Source of the DNA: CAVPXC01 sp963709505
GTDB lineage: Bacteria > Chloroflexota > Anaerolineae > JAAEKA01
Direction of reading: 5' to 3'
Length of the DNA: 64,000 bases
Assembly: GCA_963709505.1 (NCBI GenBank)
Contig: CAVPXC010000019.1
Coordinates: 1 to 64,000 of the forward strand
Position numbers and translations under genes: made by a program. Position 1 is the stretch's first letter, and each line of letters starts with the position of its first letter. This document shows, piece by piece, positions 24,192 through 33,926 of the stretch. Under the pieces are notes generated by a model. The model was given only the letters and a program-made list of their open reading frames with translations, did no database searches and was not told where the DNA came from.

Positions 24192-27100
24192 TCAGGGCTG
24201 AGCCGCGAAGCCTCCGAACAGGCCGCTCTCGGTGGCTGCAATCACTTGCTCCGGACGCTGGGCGTTGACGAGTAGACCATACACGCTGTGCCTCGGCAAG
24301 CCGCCAAAGCGCCACGTTGCTCCCCCATCGGCGCTGAGCCAGAGGCCCATCTCCTCAGTGCCCGCCCACAGCCACTGGCGACCGGCGACGTTCAGTGTGC
24401 CCAGCCGCAGCACAGTGGCTACCGGCATGCCGCTGGCCCGCTGCCACGTTGTCCCATAGTCCTGGCTGACCCACAGTCCGTCAGCTGCGCCGGCCCAGAT
24501 GGCGCCGTCGTCGGTCTGCAGTAGGCGGTGCACGGTCTGCTGCGCCAAGGGGCCGGGCAGCCGAAGCCAGCTCTCGCCGTTATCGTCGGTGCGATACAGG
24601 CCCTCGATAGTGGCGATGGTCACCTGGCCTGGTGTAGGATGCCACAGGACGTCCAGGGCGCTCAGAGTCTCCAGGCCATTGTGCAGCGGCGCCAGGGTGC
24701 GCCCGCCATCCTGGCTGACGCCCACGTTGTTGCCCCAGGCGCCGGCCCACACGATGTCCTCTGCTGCGGGGTGGGGATTGACACTGAAGAACAGCACGGT
24801 GTCCAACCCACTGGCAGCTTGCCAGTTGATCTTTGCCGCACCCAAGTCGTCGGCCCAAGCCACACCTTCGCTGCGTGCCGCAAATAGGCGGCCTTTCGCG
24901 CCCCACGCCAGGTCCCACACAGTCCACAAGGGGCTGACCAGCTGCCACGAGGCCCCACTGTCCAGGCTGCGGTAGATGCCTGCTGGCGTAGCGGCCAGCC
25001 AGCGTCGCCCATCGGCCGGATCGATCACGAGGTCCGAAACGGTAGACGGCAAACCTGCCACCGGTTGCCAGTCTTGGCCAGTGTTCGACTGTAACAGACC
25101 CAGGTTGGTAGCAGCGTAGAGAATGGAGTTGACTCGCAGCAGCGCATGGACCTTGACGGCATCCAGGTCGCCGTCGTCCAACCGGCGCCAGCCGCCTGGC
25201 TGAAGCTGCCAGATGCCTTGGGCATCGCTGCCTGCCAGCGCGCCAGAGTTGCAGCAATCCAGCGCGGTGAACAGGCCGCCGGCCAGTTCGGGTGGGCCTA
25301 CTTCCTGCCAGGCCGTGCCGTTCCACTGCCACAACCGGTCGTTGTTGCGCGCCAGCAGTGCGCCGTCAACGGTGACGTTGAGACGGGGGGTGAAGCCGCT
25401 GCGCCGCTCTGGGTTAGCCTCAAGGTTGGGAAAGTTGGGAAGCCGGCGCCATCTGCTTGGGTTGGAGCTGCTGCGCACGAAGACGCCTGTATCGGTGGCC
25501 AGGCTCAGTCCCCAATCAGGGCTGGCGGCGATGTCGAGCACCGTGCGCTGGTTCAAGCCGGCCGGCCGCCATTCGCCAGTGGCTTGTTCGGCTTGCCAAA
25601 GCCCCCGGCTTTCGAACCCGGCGTAGAGCTTGTCGCCATCCCGCGCGAGCGCGTAAGCATAAGTGTTGGGAGCGCCGCGGACTGGTTGCCAACGTCGCGA
25701 GCCAGCAGACCGCCAGAACAGGCCGGCGTCCGTGGCTGCCAGCTCGCCTTCGGGCATGGGGAGCACATCGACAAAGACCAGGTCCGGACGATTGTCGGAT
25801 TGGCGTTCCAGGTCCTGTCCATCGCTGCGCCACAAGTCTCCCGGCCGGTTTGTAGTGAGCCACAGGTCGCCGTCCAGGCCAGCGCGCAGGCGGTTGGACT
25901 CGGCCCAGCCGGTAGGCGAGGGGAGGGGCCGCCACCCAACCAGCGCCGTTGTTGGCTGTTCCAGGGGCGATACGAGCCGGGCATTGCGGAACTGCATGTT
26001 CTCCCAGCGCCACCCGGCGTACTGGCGAGCAGGGTTGCGTTGGCCGGCGGCGATGCGCAGCGTGTTAAGCCCGGGACGCACCATCTGCGGCGACACGGCG
26101 AAACGTTGGGTAACCCACGTACTGGTAACGTCGGGACGAGTCCGCATTCGCAAGCGGGCCAGCTCCTGTCCGTTGACGAAAACGCGGCTGCTGGGCTGGT
26201 CGACCTGCATTGTCTCAAGCAACAAGTCGAACGAGCCGCCGGCCTGTGCTTCGCTCACGAAGAACTCGCCCTGCCAGTCAGGGCTGAAGTCCTCGCCGCC
26301 ACGGTGCAGGTGCACCCAGTGCGGGTGGAGCGAGCCGATGTCGCCCAGGCGAATTGCAACGTCCGGGGCCAGAATAGTGACCGTGGATTCGTCAGCCTTT
26401 GAAGGTGAAACGGCGCGCGCGCCGCTGGTAGCGTGTTCCGCCAGGGCCTTGTAGGCGGGGGTGAGCTGGCCCGGACCGTTCCACAGGGAGTAGCCGTAGT
26501 CGTCGACCAGGCCGTTAAGCTCCCACAGGCCGATGCCGGCCAGCCAGGGGTAATTGGCGGCGGCGTAGTCCAGGCTGCGCAGCGTGTAGCTCGCTTGCTG
26601 TTGGGGCGTGACCACCTGCCCGGTCGCGCTGGGATCGGGTGCACTGGTGCGCCAGCCCATCTCGGTGATCCAAACGAGTTTGGCGGCGTCGCCGTTCGCC
26701 GCCATGACGGCCTGCAGCAGCTCCAACCGGCGATAATTGAGGCTATTCGGGCCGGGCGGCTGTTCGGGCGGCTGGCCAAAGCCATACGGGTGGGCCGTCA
26801 ACGCATCGAAGTAGGCGCCGCCGCCGGCAGCGTAGATGCCTCGCAGATAGACCAGGTCGTCTTGGGCGCGGTCGTTGTCCTCCAGGGTGGGGGCCAGGCC
26901 GGCGGCCAGCACCGGCAGATTGGGGGCTGCGGCTTTGACAGCAGGATAGGCGGCCTGGAGCAGGCGGACGTAGGCGCGGGCGTCCGGCTTGCGGCCGGCC
27001 CACTCCAGGCTTAAGTTAGGCTCGTTCCACAGAATCACGCCGGCCAGCCGGCTGCCGTAGCGCTCGGCCACGCGGCGCGCAAAGGCGGCGTAGGCGTCGA

Positions 27101-27454
27101 CGCTCCAGGGCGTGTTGCCGGTGGGCTCCTGGCCCAGTCGGGCGGGCGGTCGAGCCGGGCGAGCACCTGCACGCCGTAGAACTCGCCGGCGCGCAGCGCG
27201 GCATCGGGTGTCTCCCAGTAATAGCGATTGGGCACTGGCTCGATGTCGGCCCAACTAAAGACCATCACGGCAAACTGTCCGCCGGCCGAGCGCACGGCCT
27301 GCATATGCGCCGCGTCGCCGCGGGCCACGTGAAAGCCCAAGGGCGCCTGCCGCGCCTGAGTAACCGGCCCTGCGGCCTTACCCGGCTGAGGCCAGCACAG
27401 CGCCGCCAGCGCAACGACGGCCAGAAATATGACTAGCCATACACGCAGCTTCAT
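24192..27454 (-). CDS. Secreted TIM-barrel glycosidase-like protein fused to BNR/Ycf48-like propeller, frameshifted
   Basis: Starts at ATG 27454 with a signal peptide (hydrophobic core VWLVIFLAVVALAALCWP, then AGPVTQ). The first about 350 residues resemble GH39/GH5-like (beta/alpha)8 glycosidases, with the acid/base-type VILWNEPNLS and the nucleophile-type WITEMGW. A beta domain follows. The last about 600 residues hold many repeats with BNR-like asp-box turns (SLDSGASW, SQDYGTTW, SADGGATW), as in sialidase or Ycf48-like propellers. One frame break near 27125 separates the first 110 residues (up to VQVLARLDRP) from the rest. The total is about 1,085 residues. The substrate is unknown; a surface or extracellular carbohydrate-interacting role is likely. 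Its stop is 9 bases from the stop of the convergent zinc-cluster gene. Confidence 0.75.
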
Positions 27455-27554
27455 AGCCTTCAGTATAGCATAACCGCAGATCACAACCCAGAAATGGGCA
27501 CTGGTTGGGGCAATTGGAAGGAAGAGAACAAGTTGGCGTTCAACGCCTGGTAGC

Positions 27555-27583
27555 TTGTTACGAGTTTGGTGGTGTGCTATACT
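27555..27583 (+). promoter_or_regulatory. Promoter in front of the P450 relic
   Basis: TTGTTA (27555-27560), exactly 17 bases, TATACT (27578-27583), 43 bases before the ATG at 27627, with AGGAGAGAG between. The expression signals are intact although the gene is not. Confidence 0.65.
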
Positions 27584-27626
27584 CGGACGGCTGATCACAC
27601 CATTCTAGATCCAGGAGAGAGACCCA

Positions 27627-28447
27627 ATGACCACGACGACTTGGAAAAGCGGCCCCACCGAGGCACCTTTGCCGCCGATTGTGCCTGGCCTGCCCATTCT
27701 GGGGAATGCGTTGGATTTGTCGCAGGACGTCCTGCAATTCTTGATCAAGGGCTATCGCGAGCATGGGCCGATTTTTCGCATTCGCGCGTTGGGCGACACG
27801 TACACCGTGATCGCCGGGCCAAGCGCGAACCTGTTCTTTTCTCGTGAACAGGGCGAGCACCTGCGTTCCAAGGAATTCTGGGCGGGGATCGACCAGGAAA
27901 TGGAAGCCACTGTCACCTTGATCAGCTCAGATGGCCCGGTTCATGGCGAATTGCGCCAGATTTCCAAGCGGGGCTACAGCCGCGCGCAGTACGAGTTTCA
28001 CTTTCCCGAGGTAGTGGACATCACCCGGCGCAAGATCGAAGCCTGGCCGGTGGGCGAGAGCCGGGCCGTCGTGCCCTGGGTGCAGTCCGTGGTGATCGAG
28101 CCGTTCGAATTCGAGGGATATGGCGTCGATGCGGGCGGAAGGCTGTTCGTCGGCACGACCGTGGTTCACTTTGACGAGCGCTATCACCCTGAGCCCGACC
28201 GCTTTGATATCGACCGCTACATCGCACCGCGCAACGAGCACCGCATTGCGGGTGCGTACGCCCCCTACGGAATGGGCATCCATACCTGTCGGGCGCCGGC
28301 CTGGCAGAAGCCCAGATCATGCTGACCGTGGCCAGCTTGTTCCATTTCGGAAAATTCGAGATGGATCCACCGGATTACGACCTCAAAATCCGCCCACTGC
28401 CCACTAATGCGCCGGCGAACAACTTCCGTCTGAAACGGATCGGATAG
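27627..28447 (+). pseudogene. Cytochrome P450 pseudogene with internal deletion
   Basis: The N-terminal part is a normal P450 start (PPIVPGLPILGNALDLSQD, then the substrate-recognition region up to EAWPVGES). After about residue 155 it jumps to the late region VDAGGRLFVGTTVVHFDERY and YHPEPDRFDIDRYI. The I-helix oxygen-binding motif and the ExxR helix, roughly 200 residues, are missing. The heme loop reads PYGMGIHTC, then the frame is lost (about 28290). The remaining C-terminus (GAGLAEAQIMLTVASLFHF) is in another frame up to 28447. Not functional as it stands. Confidence 0.85.
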
Positions 28448-28480
28448 GACGCCGGACTGACTGTTTTGGATGTGAGAACG

Positions 28481-30253
28481 ATGAATAGGATTTGCGACAA
28501 GCCTCGTGCCCGGCTTACGAATACGACCCCTATTTCGCCCTCTCGATCGCTCGCATCGACCCCTGCCCCACCAGCTCGAGGCCGTTTACCACTACTTCAT
28601 CAAGTCGCCTCGTATCCGCTTCCTGTTGGCCGACGACCCCGGCGCCGGCAAGACCATCATGGCCGGCCTGTTGATCCAGGAACTCAAGGCTCGTGGCCTG
28701 ATCAAGCGCATCCTGATCGTCGCACCCGCCAACCTGACCTTTCAATGGCAGCGCGAGCTTCGAGACAAGTTCCGCCAGGACTTCGAGGTAGTGCGCGGGG
28801 CCGTGCTGCGCGCAACCTATGGCTCCAACCCGTGGCAGGAGAAGGATCAGGTCATCACCTCCGTTTCCTGGGTCTCGCGGATCGAGGACGATCGAGACAG
28901 CCTGCTGCGCAGCTCCTGGGACCTGGTGATCGTGGACGAGGCCCACAAGATGAGCGCCTACCGCTCCGGCGCCGACGGCAAGGACAACAAGACCCTGGCC
29001 TACCAGCTCGGCGAGGAGCTGTCGCGGCGCACCGACCATTACCTGTTGATGACGGCCACGCCGCACAAAGGCGACCCGCAGAACTTCCTTCAGCCTGTTC
29101 CTGCGCCTGCTGGACGAGGACGTCTACGGCGACGTCGCCAGCCTGGAGGAGGCGATGCGCCGGCAGGAGGCGCCCTTCTACCTGCGCCGCGTCAAAGAGG
29201 CCCTGGTCAGCTTCCCCAACCCTGACACCGGCGAGGTCAAGACGCTCTTCACCCGCCGCAACGTGCGCACCATCGACTTCAAGATCGACGCCGATGAGTG
29301 GGACTTCTACGACGCGCTGACCCGCTTCGTGGAGGATCAATCGGTGGCCGCGGCAGCCGAGGGCGGCGCACGCGGTCGGGCCATCGGCTTCACGATGGCG
29401 ATGCTGCAGCGCCGCTTCGCCTCGAGCGTCTATGCAGTTAGGCGCACCCTCGAGCGCATGAAACACCGTCGCGAGAAGATCCTGGCCGACCCGGTGCGTT
29501 ACCGCCAAGAGCAGATCCTTCGCCGTGTGCCCGACGATTTCGACGAGCTAACCGAGGAGGAGCAGGAAGCCATCCTGGCCAAGTTGAAAGAGGTCGTGCT
29601 GGACGTGGACCCCGGGACCCTTCGGGAAGAGATCTTGCAGCTGGGCAAGCTGATCGGCCTGGCCTGCCGCTTGGAGACGCGCGAGGCCTGCCCTGATCCC
29701 CGTCGACCAAGTAGACGTAGAGCGCTTCCGTCGCATCACCGAGTTGACGCTGGAGGGCCTGGCCAAGCGCGAGCTGAACCTGTCGGCGATCGTGGGCAAG
29801 ACGGCAGAGGCCAAGGAATGCCGGCTGGTGCCGGAGGTGATCGAGGATTTCTTCGTGCAGGCGGGGCCTTTGGTTGGGGTGTTTCCCAGAGACCTCTCCC
29901 CCAACCCCTCCCCTCCGAGGGGAGGGGAGCCAGAGGGGAGAGGCGAGTCCGAAATACGCGTGTATCGGGTGGGGCGGGTGCCGCGGGGGTTGTTGAGGCA
30001 TGGCGAGCACTTGGAGCCGCCCTTTGGCAAGCTGGGTAAGGAGTACAAGCTGATTGCCTTCGACAGGCGGATGCTGCAAGACAACCCTACCTTGGAGTGG
30101 GTCACGCCGGGGCATCCGCTGTTCGAGGCGGTGCGCAGCGAGGTGTGGGAGCAGGCGCAGCCCGACCTGGAGCGGGGCGCGGTGTTCTTTGATCTGAACC
30201 GGGCCCAGGCCAGCCGGCTGGACCTGTGGAGCAGGTCATCCAATACCGAGTGA
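28481..30253 (+). pseudogene. SNF2-type DEAD/DEAH helicase pseudogene lacking its second motor domain
   Basis: The N-terminus is cut short: YEYDPYFALSIARIDP is immediately followed, after a frame change at about 28562, by LPHQLEAVYHYF. Motif I FLLADDPGAGKTIMAGLL, motif II VIVDEAHKMSAYRS and motif III LLMTATPHKGDPQNF are present. Another frame change near 29085 leads to FLRLLDEDVYGDVASLEEAM and a long helical middle. Then GLACRLETREA joins directly to IPVDQVDVERFRRITELTLE, so the whole C-terminal helicase lobe (motifs IV-VI) is deleted around 29690-29710. A palindromic repeat is inserted in frame at 29893-29943. Homology ends at NRAQASRLDL. The relatives I know of lie in phage-defence-type clusters with DUF1156 methylases, as here. 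Confidence 0.82.
29893..29943. repeat. Palindromic CCTCTCCCC-type repeat inside the helicase remnant
   Basis: The left arm from 29893 (CCTCTCCCCCAACCCCTCCC) is complemented by GGGGAGGGGAG and GAGGGGAGAGG up to 29943. It encodes a proline/glycine-rich stretch (LSPNPSPPRGGEPEGRG) that interrupts an otherwise conserved segment between GVFPRD and SEIRVYRVGRVPRG without breaking the frame. Confidence 0.85.
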
Positions 30254-30954
30254 GCGCCGAGGCGGTGATGGACGAGGCGGCCCGGCAAGGCAGCCCGCTC
30301 ACCCAAGTGGAGTTGGCTGTCCAGGCCGCCTGGCAAAGCCGGCTGTCCGACGTGGGCGAGTACAACATTCTGGTTGAAGGGCTGAGCGACAAGGTGTACC
30401 TGGAGCTGGCGGCGCAGAAGCTCCGCGAGGCCACTGGCGTTGACTTGCTGGAAAACGGCCGGGTGCGCATCATCGCCGGTCGCGGCACCAAGCGCGCCGC
30501 GCCTGACTTTGGCCTTCTGCAGTCGTTGGAAAGCCAGGGCATTCGCTTTGTCTTCATCCTGGACAACGACGAGTTGGGACAGATGGCAGCCGAGGCCATG
30601 GGTCGTTTCAATGCGCAGAAGGGCCGGCACTTCTTCCACTTGGAACGGCCCGACTACAAGGACAAGAGCGGCAAGAGCTGGCCGGTGGAGATCGAGGACA
30701 TGCTACCGTGGCCCTTGCTGGAGGCCTACATCGCTGAGTACCCGGAAGCCATTGAAGAACGCTTCCAGCGCGGCAACGTGCACAAAGTGAGTGCTTACCA
30801 TACTCTTCGAGCCGAAATTCGTAACTCCCAGTTGCGGGCCTATGTGGATGGTGAGTTGTGTGTCACTCACCTAAGTTCCGGGCTATACTCAAGGATACGT
30901 CGGTGTAGTTGCTTCTCCCAATTCTCAGACTCAGAAGGACCGTTTCTTATTTGA
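30226..30954 (+). pseudogene. Toprim-domain protein fragment (OLD-like), chimeric ORF
   Basis: The ORF opens with GTG inside the helicase remnant. From about residue 45 it has a Toprim core: YNILVEGLSDKVYLELAAQK (the glutamate of motif 1) and RFVFILDNDELGQMA (the DXD of motif 2), as in OLD-family or related nucleases. No ATPase domain precedes it, and the last 40 residues (SSGLYSRIRRCSCFSQFSD) look like random read-through. It is therefore a fragment left by deletion. The upstream partner that would carry the ATPase is missing. Confidence 0.65.
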
Positions 30955-30978
30955 CGAATTTCGCATTTACCAGATCCC

Positions 30979-31107
30979 ATGAACTTGCTTTACCCCAAAC
31001 GTCTTATCGAGGCAGACAGTCTGATTGAGCGCATCTCCGTGCAAGTCCGGCGCGAGAGATCGAACCGCAAAGGCCATGGGCGCATCTCAACTCTGCCTTA
31101 TCGGTAA
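30979..31107 (+). pseudogene. Relic of the 5' end of a DUF1156 methylase gene
   Basis: Reads MNLLYPKRLIEADSLIERIS, then QVRRERSNRKGHGRIST, and stops at 31107. This matches the beginning of the DUF1156 gene at 32087 (SYPKRLIEVDLPIKRIS, HARREKSIRHGHISTLH) residue for residue with substitutions. It is a second, diverged and truncated copy. The following 180 bases to 31290 hold no recognisable gene and probably contain the promoter of the PIN gene. Confidence 0.8.
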
Positions 31108-31290
31108 GCGCGGCAGCCGTGTGCCATGAAACACACACCATGGATCGAACTCTCTTGCTCGATTGCCAAAGGCATGCTAGAATCGAAACACTCTTGGAGA
31201 CCGTCGGTCGATAGATTGATCGATACCGAGGTACTTGGATGATCCCACAGAGCCCGATGATTAAGATTAGTTTGTCTGGGAGGCGTGCAG

Positions 31291-31806
31291 ATGAAAAAGT
31301 TGATCCTCGATGCCGGTCCACTGATTACTTCTTGCCGGTTTACCACCGCAGGGCAAGTGGTCATCGACCACCTGTTGGCGGTTCGCGACATCACGATAGC
31401 CTCCTCAGTTCGTAACGAGGTCGTTGTTGCTGGACAGCGTTATCCAGATGCTCAAGTCGCTCAGCACCGGATCAACGAGGCGAGTATTAGTGTGATGAGC
31501 CCACCGGTGGACCGTGACATGGAAGGTGTGATTGGGATTTATGGCTTGGGCGAAGGCGAGCAGGACAGCATTCTTCTGACGCGGCACAGCGATTTAGTGG
31601 ATGCCACTTTGGTGCTCGACGATCATCTAGCTTACCTGGTCAGTGACCGCCTTGCGGTGAGGAAACGCTTTTTGTTGGATGTCATTGCTGATTTGGTTCG
31701 GGACGGCGACCTGGATGTGCAACTTGCACTTGCCATTGTCGAAGCGATTCGGAGTCGCTATCCGAGGGCTTTCGTGGAACACACTTTACTGTTGTTGAAG
31801 AGGTAA
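31291..31806 (+). CDS. PIN-domain protein, probable toxin nuclease
   Basis: 171 residues from ATG 31291. The fold begins KKLILDAGPLITSCRFTTAG (first Asp). It has a conserved glutamate in IASSVRNEVVVAG, then YGLGEGEQDSILL with Glu and Asp, and ATLVLDDHLAYLVSD with the C-terminal acidic pair. These are the four acidic positions of PIN ribonucleases. It is followed 3 bases later by a UPF0175-like gene, so the pair is probably a toxin-antitoxin unit with the toxin first. Confidence 0.8.
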   Translation: MKKLILDAGPLITSCRFTTAGQVVIDHLLAVRDITIASSVRNEVVVAGQRYPDAQVAQHRINEASISVMSPPVDRDMEGVIGIYGLGEGEQDSILLTRHSDLVDATLVLDDHLAYLVSDRLAVRKRFLLDVIADLVRDGDLDVQLALAIVEAIRSRYPRAFVEHTLLLLKR

Positions 31807-31809
31807 ACC

Positions 31810-32079
31810 ATGCAATCAGTGACCATCACGCTCAATCAACCTATCAGCCAGTTCGTCAGCTACAGAAGCCGCGACCAGAAGGTGCAGCCCCGCGAGACAG
31901 TTATGGAGTTGGTTACTCTTGGTTTTGAAACGCTCCTGAAGGAGCACTATCAACGCTACCGGCGCGGGGAGATTTCACTTGGCCGGCTTGCACAAGAGCT
32001 TGGTGTCACGTCCTGGGAGTTGACCCATCTTCTCGAAGGCCGTGACTGGCCAGTGTACAACTTGCCAGAAGCCGATTGA
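31810..32079 (+). CDS. UPF0175-like antitoxin
   Basis: 89 residues. An N-terminal ribbon-like strand (QSVTITLNQPISQFVSY) precedes a helix pair ending in RRGEISLGRLAQELGVTSWELTHLLE, the helix-turn-helix signature of UPF0175 proteins. In other genomes these sit beside PIN toxins and act as antitoxin-like partners. It overlaps nothing and lies 7 bases before the methylase remnant start. Confidence 0.78.
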   Translation: MQSVTITLNQPISQFVSYRSRDQKVQPRETVMELVTLGFETLLKEHYQRYRRGEISLGRLAQELGVTSWELTHLLEGRDWPVYNLPEAD

Positions 32080-32086
32080 TTTTCGG

Positions 32087-33411
32087 ATGACTTCTTACCC
32101 CAAACGCCTCATCGAAGTCGACCTCCCCATCAAGCGCATCTCTGCGCACGCGCGGCGGGAGAAGTCCATCCGCCACGGCCATATCTCGACGCTGCACATC
32201 TGGTGGGCGCGACGGCCGCTGGCCGCCTGCCGGCCGTGATTTGCGCCGCGCTGTGGCCCGACCCGGCCGACGAGCTATGCCCGCAGCCCTTCCGCGACGC
32301 GGTCGCTCGACTGCTGCCGGCCTTCGCCGAGCAGGTGCGCCGCAGTGAAAAATTGGCCAACCTGTGCTCACCCGAGAGTTTCCAGCGCTGGCAGCGCACC
32401 AACGAGCACGCATGGAAAGCCGATCACGCCGGCAGTTGGTACGACATGCGCGAGGCGCTGATGGACTTCATCGCCGACTTCGCCAACTGGGACGCCTCCA
32501 CCGTGCCCGCCTACCTGGAGACCGCCCGCGGACTGACCCAGGCCGCGCATGAGGTCGCTGGGCGGCCTGCCCGGCACGAGGCCGCTGGTGGTCGATCCGT
32601 TTGCCGGCGGTGGCGCCATTCCGCTGGAGGCCCTGCGCGTCGGCGCCGACGCCTTCGCCAGCGATCTGAACCCGGTGGCCGTGCTGCTCAACAAAGTGGT
32701 GTTGGAGTACATTCCGAAGTATGGAAATGCTGAACTCAGAATGATGAATGCGGAGGGGGAGGAGGTCGTGTTTCACGGCCTGGCCCAGGCGGTGCGCTAT
32801 TGGGGCAACTGGATCACGGAGCAGGCCGAGCGAGAACTGGCCGAGTTCTACCCTAAGGACCCCGACGGCGCAACGCCTATCGCCTACCTGTGGGCGCGCA
32901 TGATCACGTGCGAAGGACCGGGGTGCGGGGCGGAGGTGCCGTTGATGCGGTCGTTGTGGTTGGCGCAAAAGGGCGAGCGGTCGTTCGCGCTAAGGATGGT
33001 GCCGGACAAGCAGGCTAAGCGGATGGTTTTTGAGATTATCCAGAACGCCAAGGTCAAGGATGTCGGTGAGGGAACAGTTCAACAAGGAAATGCGACGTGT
33101 CCTCTTTGCGGATATACGACCTCTGTTGAGTCGGTTCGACGCCAGATGCGGGAACACAGTGGCGGCGCAGCAACTGCAAGGATGATCTGTGTTGTCACCA
33201 TACGATCGGGACAGCAAGGGCGACTTTATCGCCTAGCGAACGAAAGTGATCTTGCGTCACCTCAGCGTGCTACTACCGAGCTTACGGTGCGCAAATCTCG
33301 TAGCAGTCTCTCACTCAGCTTGGTCCCGGATGAACCATTGCCGGCTCAGGGCACACTAGGATTCCGAGTGCAACTCTATGGAATGGAAAAATGGGGCGAT
33401 CTATTCACTCC
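32087..33411 (+). pseudogene. DUF1156-type adenine-specific DNA methylase, broken and truncated
   Basis: Begins MTSYPKRLIEVDLPIKRISA and continues as HISTLHIWWARRPLAACR, the DUF1156 signature. Frame changes occur near 32235 and 32560. The methylase core VDPFAGGGAIPLEALRVGAD and ASDLNPVAVLLNKVVLEYIP follows, then a zinc-ribbon (TCEGPGCGAEVP, then TCPLCGYTTSVESVRRQM). It ends abruptly at YGMEKWGDLFTP, where the family continues for several hundred residues with the catalytic NPPY-type half. At 33411 the sequence switches to an unrelated gene. So it is an inactivated methylase, a member of a class often found in defence islands. Confidence 0.85.
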
Positions 33412-33885
33412 GTCTTCCAAGAGAACCAGCGAGGCGTCACCTTCGATGCGCTTTTCGGCCCCTATCTGAAGGGTGCTCGTGAGATTGTCGTCACCGATCC
33501 GTACATCCGGCTGTTCTTCCAGGCTCTGCAACTTTATGGAACTGCTGGAGACGATCGCCAAACAGAAGCCGGAAGATGAGGACGTTGTCGTGCGCCTGAT
33601 CACCGTCGAGGACGAGGGCAAGGCGGAGCAGCAGCGCGGCTATCTGGAGCAGATGCAGATCGCTTGCGCGGCGATCGGCATCGATTTCACCTGGGAATTC
33701 GCCGAGAACGGCCCAATCCACGCCCGTCACATCCGTACCAACCACGGCTGGAAAATCCTATTGGACCGCGGATTGGACGTGTTCCAGCCCTACGAGATGA
33801 ACGATGCGTTCGCCTTTGGCAACCGGCTGCAGCAGGTCCGAGCCTGCAAGGCATTTGAGGCGACGTTTATCAAGCCGGTGAGTTC
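33409..33885 (+). pseudogene. Remnant with an MIT_C (PLD-like) domain
   Basis: Starts without a start codon at VFQENQRGVTFDALFGPYLK, continues AREIVVTDPYIRLFFQ, changes frame near 33528, then reads NFMELLETIAKQKPEDEDV to IRTNHGWKILLDRGLDVFQP. This is the MITD1 C-terminal, phospholipase-D-like domain, in bacteria found on Lon-like or BREX-associated proteins. The N-terminal part of the original gene is lost at the junction with the methylase. Homology fades at about 33885. Confidence 0.7.
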
Positions 33886-33926
33886 GACTTTTGCTGCCGG
33901 TGCGACCTACTCACGTCGACTTACTG

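Noticed and set aside
25146..26402. 418-codon frame opposite the propeller protein
   Set aside because: No recognisable domain; explained as a shadow of the repetitive gene on the minus strand.
31004..31321. Minus-strand ORF opposite the methylase relic and PIN start
   Set aside because: No homology, and it overlaps the recognisable relic on the other strand.
28481..33885. Assignment of the island to a named system such as DISARM or BREX
   Set aside because: The helicase, DUF1156 and MIT_C pieces are reminiscent, but the diagnostic genes (drmA/drmB; brxC/pglX/pglZ) are not in the window.
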